Below are positions 55,286-62,592 of a stretch of 64,000 nucleotides of DNA, in pieces (within the stretch, counting starts at the first letter, position 1; each line of letters starts with the position of its first letter). The stretch covers positions 62,001-126,000 of the forward strand of contig NZ_FOVL01000007.1 in NCBI RefSeq assembly GCF_900115145.1, given 5' to 3'. The notes under the pieces are model-generated. The model was not told where the DNA came from and ran no database searches. It saw only the letters and a list, made by a program, of their open reading frames with translations. The stretch is from Salegentibacter flavus (GTDB taxonomy: Bacteria; Bacteroidota; Bacteroidia; Flavobacteriales; Flavobacteriaceae). The translations under genes and the position numbers were made by a program.

Positions 55286-56767
55286 ATGAATAAGAATGCA
55301 AAAACGGCAATTTTACTCGCCGGCCCTCTTGTTTTTATCTTGCTCCAGCTCATAGGAAAACCTGCATCAATGCCCGATGCGGCTTTTGATGTACTTTGCG
55401 TTACAATATGGATGGCGTTATGGTGGGTAACCGAAGTGATTCCTATAGCCGTTACCGCTTTATTGCCTATCGTATTATTTCCACTTACAGGATCACTTTC
55501 AATTGAGGTCACCACGGCTGCTTTTGGCCATAAATATGTGTTCTTGTACCTGGGTGGTTTTATCCTGGCCATAGCGATAGAAAGATGGAATCTTCATAAA
55601 CGTATAGCCCTATCTATTATAAGTCTTATTGGGGCTAACATTAAAAAGATCATTCTTGGTTTTATGCTTGCCACCGCCTTTCTCTCTATGTGGATATCCA
55701 ATACGGCTACTTCGGTGATGATGCTCCCCATTGGCGCTGCAATAATCTCACAATTGAAAGAAACTCCCGGCGCTTCCAGGGAAGGAAATCAACAATTTGG
55801 TAAAGTTTTAATGCTTTCTATTGCTTACAGTGCGTCTATTGGAGGCATTGCTACGCTAATTGGAACTCCGCCTAACCTGATATTCGCCGGAATTGTCGAG
55901 GAACTATATGGCATAGAAATAAGTTTCTTGAAATGGATTATGCTGGGCCTGCCTATCTCCATATTCCTGCTCTTCATCTGTTGGAAATATCTAACCGGTT
56001 ATGCTTTTAAATTTCAGCAGGAGGAAATTCCGGGAGGAAAAGCCGAGATCAATCGGCAACTTGGTCTTTTGGGAAAAATGGGCACAGCCGAGAAAAGGGT
56101 GTTGGCGGTTTTTGCCATAACGGCCTTTCTTTGGATAAGCAGGTCTTTTTTACTCCACCCATTGCTGCCATTTGTAGATGATACTATTATAGCTATAACG
56201 GCCGCGGTGATTTTGTTTGCTTTTCCGGCAGGAAAAGGAGCTGGCCCTTTGTTACACTGGGAGGAGGCTGTAAAACTTCCCTGGGGAATAATCCTGCTTT
56301 TTGGTGGCGGCATGGCTCTTGCCAAAGGGTTTGGTGATTCAGGTCTGGCTGTGTGGATTGGCGATCAGCTTACCAACCTTGAACATTTACCTTTGTTCCT
56401 GCTTATTCTGATATTAGTGGCAGCAGTGAATTTTTTAACCGAAGTAACTTCGAATTTGGCTACCACGGCGATGTTATTACCTATCCTGGCTTCAATGGCA
56501 CTCGCCCTGGACCTCCATCCTTTTTCGCTTATGATTAGTGCAACTCTCGCCGCATCCTGTGCTTTTATGTTGCCCGTGGCAACACCGCCAAACGCTGTGG
56601 TTTTTGGTTCAGGTTATTTGCGTATTCCCGATATGATAAAAACCGGGATATGGATGAATTTGTTTTCCATCTTTTTGATAAGTTTTGTAGTGTATTACGC
56701 TTTACCTTTTATATGGGATTTTGAACCTGAAGTTGTTCCTGAAATATTTCAGAACATTGACCTTTAA
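55286..56767 (+). CDS. SLC13/DASS family dicarboxylate-type permease
   Basis: A 493-residue inner-membrane protein with about 11 helices. The two sodium-binding hairpin motifs of the DASS family are present: WISNTATSVMMLPIGAAI near residue 136 and TEVTSNLATTAMLLPILASM near residue 388. The helix LPVATPPNAVVFGSGY near residue 433 is also typical. It should take up di- or tricarboxylates such as succinate, malate or aspartate with sodium. It is divergent from the lipoprotein gene and convergent with the AraC-type regulator, which overlaps its stop by four bases. Confidence 0.92.
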   Translation: MNKNAKTAILLAGPLVFILLQLIGKPASMPDAAFDVLCVTIWMALWWVTEVIPIAVTALLPIVLFPLTGSLSIEVTTAAFGHKYVFLYLGGFILAIAIERWNLHKRIALSIISLIGANIKKIILGFMLATAFLSMWISNTATSVMMLPIGAAIISQLKETPGASREGNQQFGKVLMLSIAYSASIGGIATLIGTPPNLIFAGIVEELYGIEISFLKWIMLGLPISIFLLFICWKYLTGYAFKFQQEEIPGGKAEINRQLGLLGKMGTAEKRVLAVFAITAFLWISRSFLLHPLLPFVDDTIIAITAAVILFAFPAGKGAGPLLHWEEAVKLPWGIILLFGGGMALAKGFGDSGLAVWIGDQLTNLEHLPLFLLILILVAAVNFLTEVTSNLATTAMLLPILASMALALDLHPFSLMISATLAASCAFMLPVATPPNAVVFGSGYLRIPDMIKTGIWMNLFSIFLISFVVYYALPFIWDFEPEVVPEIFQNIDL

Positions 56768-57783
56768 TCCTGCTTGTGCCGCGTCTTTAGAAAATATTTA
56801 GGGTTTACCCCGTATTTTTCTTTGAAGATCTTAGAGAAATAACTCCGGTTATTAAGACCGATAGAAACAACGATTTCTGAGATGTTTTTTTCTGAATTCA
56901 TCAACATCTCCTTAGCAGCCTCCAGCTTTTTATGCTGCATATATTTATTGACGGTAAGGTTATAAACATATTTAAAACCTTCCTGAAGTTTATTTACATT
57001 AGTGCCGGCTTCTTTGGCAAGAGCTTCTACAGTCAGATTGCTGCCAAGGTCTCCCTGGATTCTTTTCACTACATAATCAACCTTTTCTATATCAGATTTA
57101 CGCAGAATTTGAGGAAGTTTGTCTCCTGCTTCATCATCCTGGTATTGGGCGATTTGGATTACCAGCATTTCAAAGGCTTTTCCCTCCAGGAATAACGACC
57201 GCAAAAAGCCGGTATAATTGCGAGTGTCTATTTCCTCCATTAAATCGGCAGCTTTGATACTGTAATTCCCCTGGTAGTAAAACTGTTTTTTAGAAACATC
57301 ATCCTTAAAAAGGTCTTTAAGGGTTGGATCAAGGTCCTTGAAGTTATGGTTGGAACGGGAAGAAAAAGCAGATCGTATGATTTCCAAACTGGAAACATGG
57401 GTAAGTACATTAGCCTTGAAAAATAATACATGCCCGTCATACCCGCTGCTGGAGACAATTATATTTTGATAGGTTTCTATGGTATTAATCTTCTCCTGAG
57501 ATTGAAAAGAGTGCCCTACGTTCCCTTCTGAGCAAAAAATGAATTTTAAAGGATGTACAGTATTAAGGGAGAAATGGATTTCTACATCCTCATAGAATTT
57601 ACAGTTATAAGTGATTACGCCCAATCCATTGTCAAAACTTGCTCCCCGTATGGAGCCTACACCCAGGTTTTCCGGAATATCCATGACATGTTCGCCATTG
57701 TCATTTTCTATTGCTGCTCCAATAACAGAAGCTATATCTTCAATAATCTCAATAACCGGAAGCGTTTTAACATCTATTCTCAT
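56764..57783 (-). CDS. AraC family transcriptional regulator
   Basis: The start chosen is the ATG at 57783 (a TTG at 57798 gives five more residues). The 339-residue protein has an N-terminal region resembling flavobacterial ligand-free or sensor domains. The C-terminal AraC helix-turn-helix pair is clear: NLTVEALAKEAGTNVNKLQEGFKYVYNLTVNKYMQHKKLEAAKEMLMNSEKNISEIVVSIGLNNRSYFSKIFKEKYGVNPKYFLKTR. It may control the SLC13 permease or the arsenosugar genes to its right, but only position suggests this. Confidence 0.9.
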   Translation of the reverse strand: MRIDVKTLPVIEIIEDIASVIGAAIENDNGEHVMDIPENLGVGSIRGASFDNGLGVITYNCKFYEDVEIHFSLNTVHPLKFIFCSEGNVGHSFQSQEKINTIETYQNIIVSSSGYDGHVLFFKANVLTHVSSLEIIRSAFSSRSNHNFKDLDPTLKDLFKDDVSKKQFYYQGNYSIKAADLMEEIDTRNYTGFLRSLFLEGKAFEMLVIQIAQYQDDEAGDKLPQILRKSDIEKVDYVVKRIQGDLGSNLTVEALAKEAGTNVNKLQEGFKYVYNLTVNKYMQHKKLEAAKEMLMNSEKNISEIVVSIGLNNRSYFSKIFKEKYGVNPKYFLKTRHKQD

Positions 57784-57830
57784 AAATAAATTTTGCAATA
57801 ATAATTACACACCTAAAATAATGCGTCTAG

Positions 57831-57854
57831 TCTTAAATTCTTTTTAATTTAAGA
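57831..57854. promoter_or_regulatory. Inverted repeat upstream of the AraC-type gene
   Basis: TCTTAAATT (57831-57839) and AATTTAAGA (57846-57854) form a perfect 9-base inverted repeat with a six-base spacer, 48-71 bases upstream of the ATG. It may be an operator or an AT-rich hairpin. Confidence 0.4.
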
Positions 57855-58112
57855 AACCTTAACTATAAGTAGTTCCCGGTAAAACTAAAATTTTAACATT
57901 TGTTATACGTCATTAAATAGCTAATAAGGCAATAGTAGTTTCAAAAACGTTAGAATTTCGGGTGAGATGGAAATAATTAAGGTTACTTTTTCAGGCCTAT
58001 TATAAGTGGTAAGATTAGTTTTTATAACGTTAATGAGAGCTGATTAATTATCAGAGTTTTACATTCTTAAATTTTTAGAGCCCTTATATCTGGTTCTTCT
58101 AATTGAATTGGT

Positions 58113-58226
58113 ATGGTATTAATATATATATTTCTTGGGCTTGAAATACTTATCATTGTTGGGGTTGCCATATTTTTAATCAGAAAATTGATAAAATTCA
58201 GGCGCGACCGTCAAGACCGGATCTAA
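58113..58226 (+). CDS. Candidate 37-residue single-helix membrane protein upstream of arsenosugar operon
   Basis: The frame from ATG 58113 to TAA 58224-58226 encodes MVLIYIFLGLEILIIVGVAI and then FLIRKLIKFRRDRQDRI. It has one hydrophobic helix of about 24 residues and a strongly basic tail, which would face the cytoplasm under the positive-inside rule. The shape is that of a small inner-membrane protein. No promoter of consensus type was found, and there is no recognised family, so a chance open frame cannot be excluded. Confidence 0.4.
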   Translation: MVLIYIFLGLEILIIVGVAIFLIRKLIKFRRDRQDRI

Positions 58227-58523
58227 TCCTGCATTATTTTATAAACCTCTCATTTTTCTTCTTCTTTGGTTCTGTAGTTAATCGACTTTCCTATTTAGTA
58301 GTTTTCAGTTACCTTATTTAACAAAAGATACTAAAAATAAAAAGATCAACTACTGTAAAAGGGGGTTTGATTTTAAAAAACATAGACTATATTTTCCGCG
58401 CGAAATCAAGCTGGTCAGGTTTGGTGGCTATGGTATGATATCCCTGGAATTTATAAGAAGACTGTAGGTTTGCAGGCTGGAATTCCATGAAGAAAAACCT
58501 ATCTTTAGCGAAAAAATAAAGAA

Positions 58524-58859
58524 ATGTCAAAAACTTATTATGACCCGGCCGATCTTCGGAAATTTGGTGATATTACCGAATGGAGTGAGGAGCTGGGAGA
58601 GAAATTTTTTGATTACTACGGAAAAGTCTTCGAAGAGGGTGCACTTTCTGCCCGGGAAAAATCGCTGATCGCCTTAGCAGTTTCCCATGTGGTGCAATGT
58701 CCTTATTGTATAGATGCCTACACTAAGGACGGATTGGAACGCGGTATTGAAAAAGAGGAAATGATGGAAGCCGTGCATGTGGGAGCCGCCATAAAAAGCG
58801 GCGCCACCCTTGTTCACGGTGTTCAAATGATGAACAAACACAAAAAACTAAGTATGTGA
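58524..58859 (+). CDS. Arsenosugar-associated AhpD/CMD-like peroxidase-like protein
   Basis: A 111-residue protein of the carboxymuconolactone-decarboxylase/AhpD fold. SAREKSLIALAVSHVVQCPYCIDAYTKDG carries the redox pair Cys59-Cys62 in CPYC and the helix of the family, and AVHVGAAIKSGATLVHG completes the core. It fits the family TIGR04169, found next to arsenosugar genes. It could reduce arsenic or thiol intermediates, but the function has not been shown. It is the first gene of the operon, with a TATCTTTA element shortly before it. A long gap separates it from arsS. Confidence 0.92.
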   Translation: MSKTYYDPADLRKFGDITEWSEELGEKFFDYYGKVFEEGALSAREKSLIALAVSHVVQCPYCIDAYTKDGLERGIEKEEMMEAVHVGAAIKSGATLVHGVQMMNKHKKLSM

Positions 58860-58860
58860 G

Positions 58861-58970
58861 CAGATTCAAGGAGCCGCGCAGCGGCGACTTAGAAGTCGCT
58901 CATCCCGATGTAAATCGGGATCTCAGATTCAAGTCACTACGAAGTGGCTACGTAGATTTGCTCCTCCTGC
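58861..58970. repeat. Compact palindromic repeat element inside the arsenosugar operon
   Basis: About 110 bases hold several tight hairpins in a row: GCCGC/GCGGC (58873-58885), GCGACTT/AAGTCGC (58884-58899), ATCCCGAT/ATCGGGAT with a GTAA loop (58902-58921), CACT/AGTG (58935-58946), and the palindrome CTACGTAG (58948-58955). AGGAGC and GCTCCT enclose the block. The 10-base sequence CAGATTCAAG occurs at 58861 and again at 58924. This is the form of intergenic palindromic (REP-like) elements. Confidence 0.75.
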
Positions 58971-59097
58971 AGAAAACTGTGTTTTGGTCTCCTACAATTT
59001 ATCCATACATTTCCCTGGCATTCTGGAAAGGGTATACTTTCCCAAGCGACTACTTGAAGGTGCCATTTGCGTAATTTAAACGTTATCAAAAAGGTTT

Positions 59098-60153
59098 ATG
59101 ACTAAGAAATCATTATCTGCCAGAAAAAACGATCTTTCAAATCCGCAAAAGCAGTTGGAGATATTAAGCAATGGGATCTTTAAAGATGGGGACCTTCCTT
59201 ATTTCAAAGATAAAATTGCCGAAACCGGAATTTCCCCTTTAAAACCCGGGAAACTGGAAGTGCTTCAGCTAAACCTTGGCTATATGTGCAACCAGGTTTG
59301 TTCGCATTGCCACGTAGACGCCGGGCCAGACCGTAAGGAGATTATGACCAGAGAGACTATGGAGCAATGCCTTGAAGTGATCAGGAAAACAAGTGCCCAT
59401 ACTTTAGATCTCACCGGCGGCGCTCCCGAGATGAACCCAAATTTCAGATGGTTTGTAGAGGAAGCTTCCGAGGCTGGGATCAAAGACTTTATAGTTCGGT
59501 CTAACCTTACTATAATTCTAGCCAATAAGAAATATCACGATCTTCCTGAATTCTTTAAAAAATATAATGTTCACGTGGTTTCTTCGCTGCCCTTTTACAA
59601 AAAGGAAAAAACAGATAAGCAACGTGGTAGTGGAGTTTTTGATAAATCTATAAAAGTCCTCCAGATGCTTAACAAGGTGGGGTATGCCCAGGAGGGAACC
59701 GCCTTAAAACTAGATCTGGTATACAATCCCGCCGGAGCCTTTTTGCCTACAAATCAGGAATTGATGGAACAGGATTTTAAAAAGGCTTTAAAAAGAGATT
59801 TTAATATAGATTTCAATAGTCTTTTTGCGATCACTAACTTGCCCATTAGTCGTTTTCTGGAATACCTTATAGCATCAGAGAACTATGAAGACTATATGTA
59901 TGAACTTGTGAATGCCTACAACCCCGAAGCGGTTAAAAGTGTTATGTGCACCAACACTATTTCGGTTAGCTGGGATGGTTGGTTGTACGACTGCGATTTT
60001 AACCAGATGCTGGAACTTAAAGTAGCTTCCAGCGTAAAGCATATTAGTGAATATAACGAAGATGCGCTGCAGGATCGTGAGATAATAATCTCTCAACATT
60101 GCTATGGTTGTACCGCCGGTGCCGGCAGCAGTTGCCAGGGAACAGTGGCTTGA
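59098..60153 (+). CDS. arsS: Arsenosugar biosynthesis radical SAM protein ArsS
   Basis: A 351-residue radical SAM enzyme. LNLGYMCNQVCSHCHVDAGP holds the iron-sulfur motif CxxxCxxC (Cys64, Cys68, Cys71), and the C-terminal QHCYGCTAGAGSSCQGT is a second cysteine cluster. This matches ArsS, which in cyanobacteria attaches a 5'-deoxyadenosyl group to dimethylated arsenic. The gene follows the palindromic element and its 3' end overlaps the glycosyltransferase gene by 50 bases. The usual length is kept. Confidence 0.94.
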   Translation: MTKKSLSARKNDLSNPQKQLEILSNGIFKDGDLPYFKDKIAETGISPLKPGKLEVLQLNLGYMCNQVCSHCHVDAGPDRKEIMTRETMEQCLEVIRKTSAHTLDLTGGAPEMNPNFRWFVEEASEAGIKDFIVRSNLTIILANKKYHDLPEFFKKYNVHVVSSLPFYKKEKTDKQRGSGVFDKSIKVLQMLNKVGYAQEGTALKLDLVYNPAGAFLPTNQELMEQDFKKALKRDFNIDFNSLFAITNLPISRFLEYLIASENYEDYMYELVNAYNPEAVKSVMCTNTISVSWDGWLYDCDFNQMLELKVASSVKHISEYNEDALQDREIIISQHCYGCTAGAGSSCQGTVA

Positions 60154-60793
60154 TTTTTCTGAAATTAAATTCTTTTCTGCTTTGAAGAAAGACTCTGAAG
60201 AACTCCTGATAATTTTCGCCAAAAACCCGGTAAAAGGCAAGGTGAAAACCCGTTTATCCAAAGAGATCGGGAATAATGCAGCTCTTGATATCTATAAATT
60301 TCTGTTGAATCACACCTTTAAGATTGCTAAAAACCTTCAGGTGGATAAGGTGATTTATTATGCTGAAAATTTTCCGCAGCAAGATATTTCTGATTCTGAA
60401 ATTTTCAGCAAAGAATTGCAATGTGGACAAGATTTGGGGGAAAAAATGGAAAATGCTTTTCGAGATGCTTTTGCAAAAGCCTATAGACGTGTTATTATTA
60501 TTGGAACCGATCTCCTGGATATCTCGCAGAGGGATATTGAATATGCCTTTCTTCAGCTAAAAAAGAAGGATGTCGTAATTGGTCCTGCAAAAGACGGCGG
60601 ATACTACTTATTAGGAATGAAATCACTAAATTCGAAGGTGTTTAAAAACAAGGCTTGGAGTACAGCTTCGGTTTTGGAAAATACCCTGGAAGATTTTAAA
60701 AACAAGAATGTAAAACTTTTGAAATCCCGTAATGATATTGATGTATTAAGCGATATTCTTGGAGATTCAGAATTAAGAAAATATATAAAATAA
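60104..60793 (+). CDS. TIGR04282 family arsenosugar biosynthesis glycosyltransferase
   Basis: The longest frame begins at ATG 60104, inside arsS, and gives 229 residues. An in-frame TTG at 60182 starts MKKDSEELLIIFAKNPVKGKVKTRLSK, which fits family homologues better, so the true start may be there. The core matches the DUF2064/TIGR04282 glycosyltransferase-like family (GTDLLDISQRDIEYAFLQL, VVIGPAKDGGYYLLGM), a nucleotidyltransferase-fold group found in arsenosugar clusters. It probably adds or activates a sugar unit. The acceptor is not established. Confidence 0.85.
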   Translation: MVVPPVPAAVAREQWLDFSEIKFFSALKKDSEELLIIFAKNPVKGKVKTRLSKEIGNNAALDIYKFLLNHTFKIAKNLQVDKVIYYAENFPQQDISDSEIFSKELQCGQDLGEKMENAFRDAFAKAYRRVIIIGTDLLDISQRDIEYAFLQLKKKDVVIGPAKDGGYYLLGMKSLNSKVFKNKAWSTASVLENTLEDFKNKNVKLLKSRNDIDVLSDILGDSELRKYIK

Positions 60794-60796
60794 GCA

Positions 60797-61609
60797 ATGA
60801 TTAAAGAATTAAATGAATCTACTGATTATTTGATTTCCAAGGGATTTGATAACCCGGAAATCGGAATTATCCTGGGAACGGGAATGGGGAAACTTATAGA
60901 GGAAATTGAGATAGAAGCTGAGGTTAGCTATAATCATATTCCATATTTTCCCACCGCCACGGTAGAGTTTCATAAAGGGAAACTGATCTTTGGAAAACTG
61001 GAAGGTAAAAAGGTGATGGTTATGCAAGGTCGCTTCCATTATTATGAAGGCTACAGCCTACGGGATGTGACTTACCCGGTTTGGGTGATGAAGAAGTTAG
61101 GGGTAAAAAAATTGCTTGTAAGTAATGCCTCGGGTTCCATTAACCTCGATTTCAAAAAGGGCGAACTTATGCTTATTGATGATCATATCAATTTGTTAGG
61201 AGATTCTCCGTTGGCATTCCACGGCGTAGAAAAATTAGGCGAACGCTTTGTAGATATGAGCCAGCCTTACGACCCCGAAATGAACAGAATTTTAGAAGAA
61301 TCAGCAAAAAAGAATAACATTAAATTACATAAAGGCGTTTATGCTGCGGTGCTGGGGCCCCAACTGGAAACCCGCGCAGAATACAGAATGCTGAAGATCT
61401 TAGGCGCCGATGCTGTAGGAATGAGTACCGTTCCCGAAGTGATTGTAGCCAACCATCTTGAGATCCCTGTTTCGGCCATTTCGGTTATTACCGATGTAGG
61501 AGATCCCGACAATCTGGAGCCGGTAAATATCGAAGATATCATTGCCATGGCAGAAAAAGCTGAACCGAAAATGATTACTATTTTTAAGGAGATAATTAAA
61601 AATATTTAG
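60797..61609 (+). CDS. Purine-nucleoside phosphorylase (trimeric type)
   Basis: A 270-residue protein with the PNP signatures GTGMGKLIEE, GRFHYYEGY, NASGSINLDFKKGELMLIDDHINLLG, LGPQLETRAEYRMLKILGADAVGMSTVPE and the phosphate-binding histidine. It cleaves purine nucleosides with phosphate into base plus ribose-1-phosphate. Inside an arsenosugar operon, three bases after the glycosyltransferase and five before arsM, it may remove adenine from dimethylarsinoyl-deoxyadenosine. A house-keeping salvage role is the alternative. Confidence 0.92.
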   Translation: MIKELNESTDYLISKGFDNPEIGIILGTGMGKLIEEIEIEAEVSYNHIPYFPTATVEFHKGKLIFGKLEGKKVMVMQGRFHYYEGYSLRDVTYPVWVMKKLGVKKLLVSNASGSINLDFKKGELMLIDDHINLLGDSPLAFHGVEKLGERFVDMSQPYDPEMNRILEESAKKNNIKLHKGVYAAVLGPQLETRAEYRMLKILGADAVGMSTVPEVIVANHLEIPVSAISVITDVGDPDNLEPVNIEDIIAMAEKAEPKMITIFKEIIKNI

Positions 61610-61614
61610 AAAAG

Positions 61615-62583
61615 ATGAGTTATCTGGAAACCACAAGAGATGTATACCGGGAAGCAGCATTAACTCCCGATGTTGGCCTTTGCTGTACCACCAACCCCGT
61701 TTGGGAACTCCCCGGACTTAAAATCCCGCAAAAAATGCAGGAAATGAATTACGGTTGCGGGAGTACCGTGCACCCGCGGGACCTTGGGAACAATCCAAAA
61801 ATTCTTTACGTGGGAGTGGGAGGAGGAATGGAATTACTTCAATTCGCCTATTTTTCACGTCAAAAGAGTGGGGTGATCGGTGTAGATTCTGTTTCAGAAA
61901 TGCTGGAAGCTTCAAGGAAAAATTTCATCGAAGCTGAAAAACAAAACCCCTGGTTTAAATCAGAATTTGTTGATCTACGAAAAGGAGATGCCTTGTCTTT
62001 GCCTTTAGAAAATAACAGTATAGATGTGGCAGCACAGAATTGCCTTTTTAATATTTTTAAAGCTGATGATCTAAAAAAGGCACTCGAGGAAATGTATCGG
62101 GTTTTAAAACCTCACGGACGACTTGTTATGAGTGATCCCGTTTGTGAACAAGGGATGAATGATGAACTTAGAGATGATGAGCGTTTGCGGGCCTTGTGTC
62201 TTAGCGGAAGTCTTCCGCTGAAGGAATATGTGAAAGCGCTCACCGATGTGGGCTTTGGAACCATAGAAATAAGGGCGAAAAAACCATACCGAATTTTAGA
62301 TCCAAAGAACTATCCAACTTCAGAATTAATTTATATTGAAGCGGTGGAAGTTGCCGCTATAAAAGACCCTATGCCGGAAGATGGTCCCTGCGTTTTTACG
62401 GGAAAAGCCGCGATCTATTACGGGGAAAATGATTACTTTGACGATGAAAAAGGCCACATCCTGCTGAAAAATCAACCTTTGGCTATTTGTGATAAAACCG
62501 CCGGAGACCTGGCCAAGCTTGGCAGAGACGATATTTATATTAGCGAATCTACCTATCATTATGATGGTGGTGGCTGTTGTTAA
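61615..62583 (+). CDS. arsM: Arsenosugar biosynthesis arsenite methyltransferase ArsM
   Basis: A 322-residue SAM-dependent methyltransferase. The N-terminal LCCTTNPVW (Cys23-24) and MNYGCGSTVHPRDL (Cys48) stretches and Cys143, Cys177 and Cys195 are candidates for the arsenic-binding cysteines. The SAM motif is VGVGGGMELLQFAYFS near residue 66, and the tail ends in GGGCC. It should methylate arsenite to mono- and dimethylated species that ArsS then uses. It lies five bases after the phosphorylase gene and nine before the oxidoreductase gene. Confidence 0.94.
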   Translation: MSYLETTRDVYREAALTPDVGLCCTTNPVWELPGLKIPQKMQEMNYGCGSTVHPRDLGNNPKILYVGVGGGMELLQFAYFSRQKSGVIGVDSVSEMLEASRKNFIEAEKQNPWFKSEFVDLRKGDALSLPLENNSIDVAAQNCLFNIFKADDLKKALEEMYRVLKPHGRLVMSDPVCEQGMNDELRDDERLRALCLSGSLPLKEYVKALTDVGFGTIEIRAKKPYRILDPKNYPTSELIYIEAVEVAAIKDPMPEDGPCVFTGKAAIYYGENDYFDDEKGHILLKNQPLAICDKTAGDLAKLGRDDIYISESTYHYDGGGCC

Positions 62584-62592
62584 AAATAAATT

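Larger units (their letters stand above)
57799..58523. other. 725-base region between the AraC-type gene and the arsenosugar operon
   Basis: An AT-rich stretch. It contains an inverted repeat near 57831, two AACGTTA repeats, a 37-residue candidate membrane ORF at 58113, and a TATCTTTA element at 58500-58507 just before the operon. No other gene is supported. Confidence 0.5.

Noticed and set aside
58856-59074. 72-codon GTG frame between the AhpD-like gene and arsS
   Set aside because: It reads straight through the hairpins of the palindromic element and has no protein-like composition; the hairpins explain the sequence.
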